Shown: positions 26,009 through 33,811, counted from the first letter of the stretch. The stretch is DNA of 33,811 bases from an uncultured Candidatus Saccharibacteria bacterium (GCA_947302765.1 CAMYWN010000006.1:1-33811); one strand, 5' to 3'. Translations and numbers: made by a program. The notes: generated by a model not told the origin, from the letters alone.

Positions 26009-26626
26009 ATGGCAAACAAACGTACGAGGAAAAAGCAAGGTGAAGCTGCGAAAAATGAACGAATAATGAGCGGAAAGGCCGTAGCTATGAAAGGATGTAG
26101 GATGAAAGTGGGGGATGGAGAGTCTACGTTAGCGGAAGGAAAGTTGGCTAGATTGAAGGTTTGGCAATTGGTAGTATTGCTGGTGGCCGTAATAGGCGGA
26201 ACGGTATTGTTTCTGGGGGCGGTAGGTGGATGGTTTGGTGGCAGTAAAGTGACGCTTGACGCAGAATATTATTGTGGTGAAGAATGTGATGGCGAAATGA
26301 TGGAGCTTAGTGGGGTTAGATATGAGGAACTAGTGCGGAATGGTGGATCGTTTGTGGTGTTTGTGGACCAGAGCGGGTGCACAACGGCGGAGAGGTTGCG
26401 AGGATATGTGGCTGATTATGCTCGTGAAGCTGGGGTGAAGGTGTATCGAATGATGTTTAGCGATATGAAGGAAACGTCGTTACATGATTTCGTAAAATAC
26501 TATCCGTCGGTAGTAGTAGTGTCGCGCGGGCGAGTGGCGGGGTATCTAAGGGCAGATAGCGACGAGGATGCAGATTATTATAATGATTACGGAGCGTTCG
26601 TGCGGTGGATAGGGCGGTATCTGTAA
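26009..26626 (+). CDS. Single-TM protein with possible thioredoxin-like extracytoplasmic domain
   Basis: GGSFVVFVDQSGCTTAERLRGYVADYAREAGVKVYRMMFSDMKE...YYPSVVVVSRGRVAGYLRAD. Confidence 0.6.
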   Translation: MANKRTRKKQGEAAKNERIMSGKAVAMKGCRMKVGDGESTLAEGKLARLKVWQLVVLLVAVIGGTVLFLGAVGGWFGGSKVTLDAEYYCGEECDGEMMELSGVRYEELVRNGGSFVVFVDQSGCTTAERLRGYVADYAREAGVKVYRMMFSDMKETSLHDFVKYYPSVVVVSRGRVAGYLRADSDEDADYYNDYGAFVRWIGRYL

Positions 26627-26708
26627 TGTCTTGGAGTGTTGGATAGGGAGGTAATTGTAATGTCTTGGAGTGTTGGGCAGGGCGGTAATTGCAATGTCTT
26701 GGAGTGTT
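26607..26708 (+). repeat. Three 34-bp tandem repeats; the first contains the ORF stop codon
   Basis: GGATAGGGCGGTATCTGTAATGTCTTGGAGTGTT / GGATAGGGAGGTAATTGTAATGTCTTGGAGTGTT / GGGCAGGGCGGTAATTGCAATGTCTTGGAGTGTT. Confidence 0.95.
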
Positions 26709-26859
26709 GTTTTTTCATCGTGAGACACTAGGTGAACAGATAGGGTGAGATTTGCGCTGGGTTTTTGAACGTAATGAGTGCGGCAATATTTAATATCGGG
26801 ATGGTGGTGATTTGTGGAAAAGTTTGGCTTGATTTAGCTAAAAAATGGCTGAAAAAGTA

Positions 26860-26888
26860 TTGACAACCGGCTTATGGCTAATTATAAT
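26860..26888 (+). promoter_or_regulatory. Full-consensus sigma70 promoter TTGACA-N17-TATAAT
   Basis: TTGACA 26860-26865, TATAAT 26883-26888. Confidence 0.9.
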
Positions 26889-26966
26889 GGAAAGTGTTAA
26901 AGGTTATACATCCATTAACGTAAAATAACAACTAATTTTCCACCTGGAGTGGAAGGAGAAAAAAAT

Positions 26967-27551
26967 ATGAAAAAATCATTAATTGCAACTGGTGCAGCAG
27001 CCGTAGCTTTAGCAGCGATGCCGGCTCTTGGCGCTTTCGCTGATGTGACGGATACCGTTATTCTCACGATCAATAGCGCTTGTTCGGTTGGACAGACTAC
27101 TGGTAGCCCAGTAGCTGGTACTGGTAAAACGATGGAAGAGACCGCTGCGGTAAACAGCCATCTTTACACTTGGGATGCTGATGGTTCTCAAGGTGGCACT
27201 CTTAAAGTTACTTGTAACGATGCTTCTGGTTGGAACGTTAAGGCGGTTGGTTCTTCTAACGGATCCCCTGTAACTTCAATGGCAGCTTCGGCTAGTGGTA
27301 CGCCAATCGTGACTGGTACTGCTACTTCTGGTGCTACATCTAACTGGATGTTTAAGGTAGCTGGTACTGGTACGGTGGCTGGTTATCAATCTTGGTCGGC
27401 AATTCCTGCAACTGCTACTAAGGTTGCTACTGGTAGTACTTCTGTATCTGAAAATGCTATTAGTACTGGTTATCAGGTATGGGTAAGTGCTACTCAGGAA
27501 GCGGATACTTACACTGGTAAAGTAACATATACGGTTGCTCCTGGTGCTTAA
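26967..27551 (+). CDS. Small secreted, Thr/Ser/Gly-rich surface protein, probably abundant
   Basis: Signal peptide MKKSLIATGAAAVALAAMPALGAFA; Shine-Dalgarno GGAAGGAG; consensus promoter. Confidence 0.85.
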   Translation: MKKSLIATGAAAVALAAMPALGAFADVTDTVILTINSACSVGQTTGSPVAGTGKTMEETAAVNSHLYTWDADGSQGGTLKVTCNDASGWNVKAVGSSNGSPVTSMAASASGTPIVTGTATSGATSNWMFKVAGTGTVAGYQSWSAIPATATKVATGSTSVSENAISTGYQVWVSATQEADTYTGKVTYTVAPGA

Positions 27552-27567
27552 TTCTTAAGCTGATTAA

Positions 27568-27598
27568 AATACAGCCTCGTATGGGGCTGTATTTTTTG
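27568..27598 (+). terminator. Intrinsic terminator
   Basis: AATACAGCC-tcgtatgg-GGCTGTATTTTTT. Confidence 0.9.
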
Positions 27599-27640
27599 TT
27601 GTCTTGTGATATAATAAGTGTATTATTAAGAGAGGTATTA

Positions 27641-28225
27641 ATGAAGGAATCCAAAAAGAGCAAAAAGAAAAAAATAATTACCGATGCGGTGATTGTGGCG
27701 GTGATTGTGGCAATTATTGCTGTAGTTATGTTTTTGTTAACTTACAAAAAGGAAACTCGTATTACTGAAAGTTATAATAGTAGTGATACTTCTTCTTTAG
27801 TTTGTATTTCACAAAAAAATGACAGCGAAGACTCTTTTTTCTATAGTGAGACCGCAACGGGCGTAAAGCACACTATTAAGCTTGTTTATAGTGATAGCAA
27901 GATTGCAAAAATGTCTTATGAATATGATGGTGAATATAATAGTGAAGAGGAAGCTAAGAAAGATAGTGGGCATTTACATACTATTTATAATCTGTATTTA
28001 GGTGATCGTGGTGTGAACCATGAGATTCTTTCGCCGGTGTTTCAGTTTACTGGCAATAAGGCATTAATCAGACTGTATTTGGATGATTATGGGAAAATGA
28101 ATACTCCAATTGGGAAGGTATTTTATATTGGAAGCGGAATAATTGACACTATTGGAAAAAATTCTCCAAAAGAGACCAAAAAGATTTATGAAAATAAGGG
28201 ATTTTCGTGTATAATTAATGATTAA
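27641..28225 (+). CDS. Hypothetical membrane-anchored extracytoplasmic protein
   Basis: Basic N-term then TM DAVIVAVIVAIIAVVMFLLTY; start at 27641 preferred over 27581, which lies in the terminator. Confidence 0.7.
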   Translation: MKESKKSKKKKIITDAVIVAVIVAIIAVVMFLLTYKKETRITESYNSSDTSSLVCISQKNDSEDSFFYSETATGVKHTIKLVYSDSKIAKMSYEYDGEYNSEEEAKKDSGHLHTIYNLYLGDRGVNHEILSPVFQFTGNKALIRLYLDDYGKMNTPIGKVFYIGSGIIDTIGKNSPKETKKIYENKGFSCIIND

Positions 28226-28251
28226 ACAGTGGTAATAAAAATAAAGGAGGT

Positions 28252-29220
28252 ATGATGATAAAGAGAATCAATAAATTATTGGTAGCATTTGGAGTATTAC
28301 TGGCTTCTTTTGTGGGGTTAAGTAATACTTTTGCAGATATGGATGGGATGGACACGGTAATGACGATTTCGCCGCCTAGCCAAAAAATTGTTTTAACTCC
28401 AGGAGAAGATTTTGAAGGGTCCATATCCGTTTCTAGTTCTAGCACGGCGAAGAATGGTCTAAAGTATTCTGTGACAGTTGGTGCGTTTAGTCTTGTAACA
28501 GATGAGAATGGTAACGTAGATTATAATGATGTGGATGTAGATACTGTCACTAGCTTTAACCAAATTATGGAGTGGATTGAGCTAAAGAAAGATAATGGTG
28601 AAGTAGAAATAGGTGGAATAGATACTATTCCTTTCACTATCCATGTACCAGAAAATGCCCCAGCTGGAGGCCAATATGCGACGATTATTGTGCAAAATGA
28701 TACTGGACTAGATAACGCTAGTGGAAAAGGTGTATCGATTGAAAGTAAAGTTAGATTTGCATCTAATATATTCGCAGAGGTGACTGGTGAAACTGAAGAA
28801 AAAGGGGCAATAATAGAAAACAATATTCCGTCCTTCTTACTTAGTAATCAATTAAGCGCGACCTCATTAGTGAAGAATGATGGTAACGTGCACACTGATG
28901 CGGAATATACCTTACAAGTGTGGCCGCTTTTTAGTGATGAAGAGATTTACACTAATGAGGAAGAACCTGAGACTAGTTTAGTCATGCCGGGGACAGAAAG
29001 GTATCATAGCAAGACGATCGAAGGTTTGCCAGCGGTAGGTATTTTTAGGGCAAAACAAACTGTAAAGATATTTGGCGAAACTTCTATTGTGGAGAAAATA
29101 GTAATTGTTTGTCCATTATGGTTGTTATTCCTGATCCTCTTTGTGATTATCGCATTAATAATATGGATATTCACGAAGGTAAAAGGTAACAAAAAGCGAA
29201 ATAGCAACACGACGGAATAG
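28252..29220 (+). CDS. WxL-interacting/DUF916-like surface protein with C-terminal TM
   Basis: Signal peptide; ISPPSQKIVLTPGEDFEGSISVSSSSTAKNGLKYSV, IPFTIHVPENAPAGGQYATIIVQ; C-terminal TM and basic tail; SD AGGAGG. Confidence 0.65.
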   Translation: MMIKRINKLLVAFGVLLASFVGLSNTFADMDGMDTVMTISPPSQKIVLTPGEDFEGSISVSSSSTAKNGLKYSVTVGAFSLVTDENGNVDYNDVDVDTVTSFNQIMEWIELKKDNGEVEIGGIDTIPFTIHVPENAPAGGQYATIIVQNDTGLDNASGKGVSIESKVRFASNIFAEVTGETEEKGAIIENNIPSFLLSNQLSATSLVKNDGNVHTDAEYTLQVWPLFSDEEIYTNEEEPETSLVMPGTERYHSKTIEGLPAVGIFRAKQTVKIFGETSIVEKIVIVCPLWLLFLILFVIIALIIWIFTKVKGNKKRNSNTTE

Positions 29221-29229
29221 AGATTAATT

Positions 29230-29257
29230 AATACCGCCTCTTTCGGGGCGGTATTTT
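29230..29257 (+). terminator. Intrinsic terminator
   Basis: AATACCGCC-tctttcgg-GGCGGTATTTT. Confidence 0.9.
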
Positions 29258-29403
29258 GTGGGGGTGTAGATATAGTGGAATCAGAGCTATGTAGCGGGTG
29301 ATAAGGCGAGCCTTTGAGTGGCTAGGAGTTGAGCAGTGTGGTGCGGTTGGTTAAACTTTATAATTTTTTGTGGTTTATAGAGGTAGTTCTTTTATATTGG
29401 TGG

Positions 29404-29432
29404 TTGACTTTCGGGTGGGGATGAAGTATGAT
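29404..29432 (+). promoter_or_regulatory. Sigma70-type promoter TTGACT-N17-TATGAT
   Basis: TTGACT 29404-29409, TATGAT 29427-29432. Confidence 0.7.
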
Positions 29433-29444
29433 GGAGGTAGAAGT

Positions 29445-29470
29445 GAATTGATAACAATAGTTAACAATTG
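29445..29470. promoter_or_regulatory. Palindromic operator-like site
   Basis: GAATTGATAAC-AATA-GTTAACAATTG just downstream of the predicted start of transcription. Confidence 0.55.
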
Positions 29471-29498
29471 AAAATAGTAAAAATTCAAAGGAGGGAAA

Positions 29499-30374
29499 AT
29501 GAGTGAAGAGAAAATGCAAAAATACAATGGGTGGAAGGTACGGTCGGTGTGGGATGAGGTGCGGGAAGAGTGGTGGTTATCGGTGGTGGATGTGGTGGGG
29601 GTGTTGACGGAGCAGCCTGATGTTAGGGGGGCAACGTTTTATTGGTCTAAGCTGAAGGAGCGATTGCGTGAGGAGGGAGCGGATCAGTTGTTGACAAATT
29701 GTCAACAACTGAAATTAACTTCTTTGAAGGATGGGAAGAAATACAAGACAGACGTCATGACGGTGGAACAGGTCTTGAGGCTGGTGCAATCTATTCCATC
29801 GAAGAAGGCAGAGCCGTTTAAGGTTTGGCTTGCGAAAGTTGGTAATGAACGAATTAATGAGACGATAGATCCGGAGCTGGCGATGAATCGTGCGATGGAG
29901 ACGTATCTTAAGAAAGGATATAGTGAAGAGTGGATACGTCAGAGATTGATGTCAATTAAGGTAAGAAATGATTTAACGAATGAGTGGAGGAATCGTGGAG
30001 TGAAGAAAGGTAAAGAGTATGCGATTTTGACGGATGAAATCTCTAAGGCTTGGTCTGGGATGACGACGAAGGAATATAAGACCTTTAAGGGTCTAAAGAA
30101 AGAGAATTTGCGCGACAATATGAGTGATTTGGAATTAGTACTTACGATGCTTTCGGAGGCTACGACTACGGAGATTGAAAAACAGAAACAGCCGAAAACT
30201 TTTGAAGAACACAGAGGGGTAGCGAAGTCCGGTGGTGAAGTAGCTGGGATTGCTAGAAAGGCAGTAGAAGCTCGGACGGGAAAGAAAGTTATCACATCGG
30301 ATAATGCAGAAAGGCTTAACCCGATGAAAGATTTAATAGAAGGTTTGATTGAAGGAGGAGTAGAAAATGAGTGA
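29499..30374 (+). CDS. Bro-N/DinD-like protein (DNA-damage-inducible protein D / antirepressor family)
   Basis: YNGWKVRSVWDEVREEWWLSVVDVVGVLTEQP, LLTNCQQLKL, SIPSKKAEPFKVWLAKVGNERI, NLRDNMSDLELVLTMLSEATTTEI; SD AGGAGG. Confidence 0.85.
   Translation: MSEEKMQKYNGWKVRSVWDEVREEWWLSVVDVVGVLTEQPDVRGATFYWSKLKERLREEGADQLLTNCQQLKLTSLKDGKKYKTDVMTVEQVLRLVQSIPSKKAEPFKVWLAKVGNERINETIDPELAMNRAMETYLKKGYSEEWIRQRLMSIKVRNDLTNEWRNRGVKKGKEYAILTDEISKAWSGMTTKEYKTFKGLKKENLRDNMSDLELVLTMLSEATTTEIEKQKQPKTFEEHRGVAKSGGEVAGIARKAVEARTGKKVITSDNAERLNPMKDLIEGLIEGGVENE
29685..29711. promoter_or_regulatory. Near-perfect 27-bp palindrome inside the DinD-like CDS
   Basis: CAGTTGTTGACAA-A-TTGTCAACAACTG. Confidence 0.6.
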
Positions 30375-31068
30375 AACTACAAGGTTACTGAAGGGGATTA
30401 TGAAGATGTCGGGGTGGACGCAGGAGCAAGTGGCGATAAAGCTAGGGGTGAGTTATCCGACAATGAATGCTTGGGTGAATGGGAAGTCGAAACCGCGACA
30501 AGCGATGATGAATAAGATACAGAGGTTGTATTTGGCGCAGGATATTACAGATGATGTTGAGCCGACTTACGTGACGTTGGTGAATGTGCCGAGACGATTA
30601 AAAGTGGATGACATGGTGATATTGGAGAAGGACCCTAGTAATGATTATGATGATGAGGCGATTATGGCGGTGATGATGGATGATAATGAGGATGAGTGGT
30701 TGGGAGATGATATTGCTAGCGGTGATGGGGGTGTTAGTGGAACTAGTGAACACAATGATGTTGGTGCGGTAGACGATAATGCCAACCAATCTGAGAATAG
30801 TGATGGCTTGGGTGACGATGAGGATGATGGCCCATTTGGCGGGAGAGTTGCGCCAATAGGGGTGGGGGATATTTCGAAGACGTATTGCTTAGTAGATGAT
30901 TTTATGTATGTGGCGAATTCGATCAGCACAGTGGTGAGGGGAACGAATTCGGCGGGGAGGATTTATGATAAGTTTGAGAGGGCGGCACGAGCGCGGGTGC
31001 TATTTATATTTCATAAGGTAGCGATAGCGAGGGTGGTGGAATGGGATTATGCGGAAGAGGGGGAGTGA
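30367..31068 (+). CDS. XRE-type HTH protein with HIRAN-like domain interrupted by an acidic insert
   Basis: GWTQEQVAIKLGVSYPTMNAWVNGKSKPR (HTH); LKVDDMVILEKDPSNDYDDEAIMAVM and VANSISTVVRGTNSAGRIYDKFERAARARVLFIF (HIRAN-like). Confidence 0.75.
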   Translation: MSETTRLLKGIMKMSGWTQEQVAIKLGVSYPTMNAWVNGKSKPRQAMMNKIQRLYLAQDITDDVEPTYVTLVNVPRRLKVDDMVILEKDPSNDYDDEAIMAVMMDDNEDEWLGDDIASGDGGVSGTSEHNDVGAVDDNANQSENSDGLGDDEDDGPFGGRVAPIGVGDISKTYCLVDDFMYVANSISTVVRGTNSAGRIYDKFERAARARVLFIFHKVAIARVVEWDYAEEGE

Positions 31069-33028
31069 TGCTGGTGTTCTTGCGGTGCAGAAGTGGTTTT
31101 GTGATTCGGTGACGTATGAAGGTGAGCCGTACTCGATAGATTATGAGCAAGCGGCAGCGGTAGCGGATGAATCCTTGAACACGATTGTGGTGGCGCGAGC
31201 CGGGTCGGGTAAGACGCGGACGTTGGTGGCGAAGGTTGTGTACCTTGTGGCGGTGCGGGGCGTAGAACCCGATGAAATAATGGCATTTGTATTTAATGCG
31301 AATGCGGCGAAAGAGATTAATGAGCGACTATCGAAGATGCGGGTGAATGGCGAGACGGTGATTAAGGATGAGGGCGGAAGTGAAGCTATGCGGCGAGATG
31401 GTGATGGCGGTAGTAGAGTAAAAATGAGTAATGATGCTCGGAAAGTGGTTGACGGAGCGATAAGAGATACTGACAGTATGGTAAGAATTGCGAGCACTTT
31501 TCATGCTTTTGCGAGGAAGATAGTGTATCAGGTGTGTAAGGGGGAGAAGAGGTGCGGGAAGATTTTGGCGGGAGAGAAGGAAGCGTATATACTAGAAATA
31601 GTGCGACGGATGATGGATGATGTAGAGTGGCGAGCCAAGATAGTATGGTTCATGAAAGGTCAGGGCGAATTAAGGCCGGTGGGGGAGAGAGGGAGGGTAA
31701 TCGAGGATGCGGTGAAGTTAGAAGAAGAGGAGCTAGAGAGGTTTGCAGCGATGATGGTGCAGTTTGTGAATCGGGCGCAGCAGAAGTATTTGGGTGGCGA
31801 AGTGACGATTAGAGAAGTGGCCGAGGAATACTTGCGTGGGGAGGGGGTGACGGAAAGAGAGAAGGCGTTTGTGGAGCTAGGAGTGGAGGTGTTTCGGAGG
31901 TACCATTGGTATTTGCTAGATGCGAAGCGGGGGCCTGACAGATTCTCAGAATATGGGACGGATTTTAATCTGATCGTGTCGTGGGCGAGTCGGCTGATTG
32001 CGAGCAAGCGGGAAGAGGTAGCGAGACTGCTAGGTGGGAAGAAATATATATTGATAGATGAATACCAGGATTTTTCGCAACTTTTCTTGGCGGCTGTAAG
32101 GGCGATACGGACGGTGGCTGGTTCGGCGCGACTCTTCGTGGTAGGAGATGACTGGCAAGCGATTAATCGGTTTGCGGGGAGCGAGGTGGAGTATTTTAAG
32201 GAGTTTGAGAAGTTTTTTCCTGATAATGTGCGGCGGTATGAGATTACGACGAATTATCGGTGCGACTGCGAGGTGGTAGATAGAGCGCGGAAATTTATGA
32301 TAAAAGCGATGAGTGAGAGGGGTGAGTTTCGGGCGTTTTCACGAAGGATGGGGAGGGTGATAGTGGTGGATCCGAGGGTGACGGAATGTGAGCTGCCGCT
32401 GGCAGTGGATCAGAGGATGATGGGGCGTAGGCAGCCGTCAGTTGTGGGTTTGGGGATGATAGAATGTGGGTTGTTGCCGGTAAAATATGATAAAGGAGCG
32501 AGTGGGCGAGATATGGTGTATGCAGAGATGGTGTGGCGGATGCTGGGGAGAGAACCGAAACGGAAGACGGTGCGGTATGTGAAGACGGTGGTGGAGCTGA
32601 TGCGGGTCAATCGGAAAGCGCGGGAGACAATGTTACTACATAGGAATAACGAGATGAGTTTGGAGGGAGTGAGCCTTGTGGGGCTGGCACGAGGGTTAAA
32701 GTGGGGACTGGAGCAGATGGGCGTGATGAGTATAGAGGAATTTGATGCAAAGGTGCGGGTGATGACGATACATAAATCGAAAGGGCTAGAGGCGGAAGTG
32801 GTGATTATTTTGGAGGCGGATGATGGGGTGATACCAAAATTGCACCCGGATACGCTATTATATGGGATGTTCGGGGAGACTATAGATGTGGCGTTGGATG
32901 ACCAGAAGCGGTTGTTTTATGTGGCGATGACGCGGGCGAAGCGGCGGCTATATATTATACATGACGGAAGCAGCGGAGCGGGATTTGTGAAATATCTCGG
33001 GAGAGGGGTGGAGAGATGGGGCGAGTGA
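31049..33028 (+). CDS. UvrD/HelD-like superfamily 1 helicase
   Basis: VARAGSGKTRTLVAK, ILIDEYQDFSQ, VVGDDWQAINRFAGS, TTNYRCD, MTIHKSKGLEAEVVI, LFYVAMTRAKRRLY. Confidence 0.93.
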   Translation: MRKRGSDAGVLAVQKWFCDSVTYEGEPYSIDYEQAAAVADESLNTIVVARAGSGKTRTLVAKVVYLVAVRGVEPDEIMAFVFNANAAKEINERLSKMRVNGETVIKDEGGSEAMRRDGDGGSRVKMSNDARKVVDGAIRDTDSMVRIASTFHAFARKIVYQVCKGEKRCGKILAGEKEAYILEIVRRMMDDVEWRAKIVWFMKGQGELRPVGERGRVIEDAVKLEEEELERFAAMMVQFVNRAQQKYLGGEVTIREVAEEYLRGEGVTEREKAFVELGVEVFRRYHWYLLDAKRGPDRFSEYGTDFNLIVSWASRLIASKREEVARLLGGKKYILIDEYQDFSQLFLAAVRAIRTVAGSARLFVVGDDWQAINRFAGSEVEYFKEFEKFFPDNVRRYEITTNYRCDCEVVDRARKFMIKAMSERGEFRAFSRRMGRVIVVDPRVTECELPLAVDQRMMGRRQPSVVGLGMIECGLLPVKYDKGASGRDMVYAEMVWRMLGREPKRKTVRYVKTVVELMRVNRKARETMLLHRNNEMSLEGVSLVGLARGLKWGLEQMGVMSIEEFDAKVRVMTIHKSKGLEAEVVIILEADDGVIPKLHPDTLLYGMFGETIDVALDDQKRLFYVAMTRAKRRLYIIHDGSSGAGFVKYLGRGVERWGE

Positions 33029-33183
33029 TGAAGATTAGAGCGCGGGAGGAATTGGACATGTTGCTTGATAGGTTAAGTGCGGATGATGAGGACAAGATGC
33101 TTAGTAATGATGAAATGTGGCGTGGTGTGCGGAAACATATGAAAGATGTGGAGATGCGGAGGGGTACTCGTGTAAAAAAATGA
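33028..33183 (+). CDS. 51-aa hypothetical protein, translationally coupled to the helicase (not in the ORF track)
   Basis: TGATG overlap with the helicase stop; MKIRAREELDMLLDRLSADDEDKMLSNDEMWRGVRKHMKDVEMRRGTRVKK. Confidence 0.6.
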   Translation: MKIRAREELDMLLDRLSADDEDKMLSNDEMWRGVRKHMKDVEMRRGTRVKK

Positions 33184-33259
33184 AATAAGATTTAGCTCTT
33201 GTTTTAAAGATAGCTTGCTTCGAAAGTTTTCGATAATACTTTTTGTCAATTATGTTAGT

Positions 33260-33341
33260 CATATTTTGCCAAGTCAAATTGCCATATTCTGCCAAGTTGA
33301 ATTGCCATATTTTGCCAAGTCAAATTGCCATATTTTGCCAA
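33260..33341. repeat. 23-bp iteron-like tandem repeats, about 3.6 copies
   Basis: CATATTTTGCCAAGTCAAATTGC at 33260, 33283 (3 transitions), 33306, partial at 33329. Confidence 0.95.
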
Positions 33342-33390
33342 ATTCTCTCTATTGTATGGTTTTCATGGTGTAATGCTATGAAGGAGTAAT

Positions 33391-33811
33391 ATGAAAGATG
33401 ATTATTTGCCAAGAATTGTTGATAAGATGGTTGAAAACCGTCTGAAGGATTTTGGAGCAGTTTCCATTGTGGGATGTAAGTGGTGTGGTAAGCCTACTAC
33501 CGGTCGGCAGTTTGCTAAGAGTTATATTGAGCTGCAAAACACAGAAGACAACCAGAATATTCTAGCTGTGGCTGAGAATCAGCCGAGCCTTATTTTGGAG
33601 GGCGATAAACCTAGGTTGATTGATGAATGGCAGGATGCGCCTGGCGTATGGGATGCGATTCGTCATGACGTAGATAAGACTAGGTTGGCTGGTCAGTATA
33701 TTTTGACTGGTTCATCTACGCCGCGCGCAAGGAGGCCGCGTCATTCTGGGGCCGGTAGGTTTGCTCAGATTACGATGCGACCGATGACGCTTTTTGAGTC
33801 TGGTGATTCGA
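33391..33811 (+). CDS. AAA+ ATPase, DUF4143-type, N-terminal part; runs off the window
   Basis: SIVGCKWCGKPTTGRQFAKS (P-loop-like), LILEGDKPRLIDEWQDAPGVWDAIRHDVD, GQYILTGSSTP; SD AAGGAG. Confidence 0.85.
   Translation, partial: MKDDYLPRIVDKMVENRLKDFGAVSIVGCKWCGKPTTGRQFAKSYIELQNTEDNQNILAVAENQPSLILEGDKPRLIDEWQDAPGVWDAIRHDVDKTRLAGQYILTGSSTPRARRPRHSGAGRFAQITMRPMTLFESGDS

Noticed and set aside
33260-33341. CRISPR array
   Set aside because: Units are directly adjacent with no unique spacers, and no cas genes are present.
1-33811. tRNA, rRNA or known riboswitch
   Set aside because: No cloverleaf, rRNA-like or recognisable riboswitch core seen by eye; tRNAscan-SE and Infernal would be decisive.

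Overview
The window looks like the chromosome of a small-genome, episymbiont-type bacterium. Saccharibacteria/TM7-like is my inference from gene content and style, not a proven assignment. It holds housekeeping genes (lepA, tsaB/tsaE, murC, radA, ruvC, ruvA, rnhB, rplS, ychF) and an accessory stretch of nucleotide-handling and envelope/secreted genes. Points worth a second look: (1) lepA/EF4 is split into a GTPase-domain ORF and a domain II-CTD ORF, and the second half has its own extended -10 promoter. (2) At least six genes have degenerate tandem repeats that start inside the 3' end of the ORF, span the stop codon and continue downstream. (3) ychF carries an in-frame palindromic insertion. 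(4) The ychF divergent promoter cassette occurs three times, each copy driving a different gene. (5) A four-gene operon encodes a DinD/Bro-N-like protein, an XRE-HTH plus HIRAN-like protein, a UvrD/HelD-like helicase and an unlisted 51-aa ORF; matching palindromes lie in the leader and in the first gene, and 23-bp iterons follow. (6) RNase HII is fused to YraN/UPF0102. (7) A 138-nt near-perfect hairpin lies upstream of lepA. (8) Leaderless promoter spacing is widespread. No rRNA, tRNA or CRISPR array was recognised. All family calls are by eye from the translations; no searches were run.
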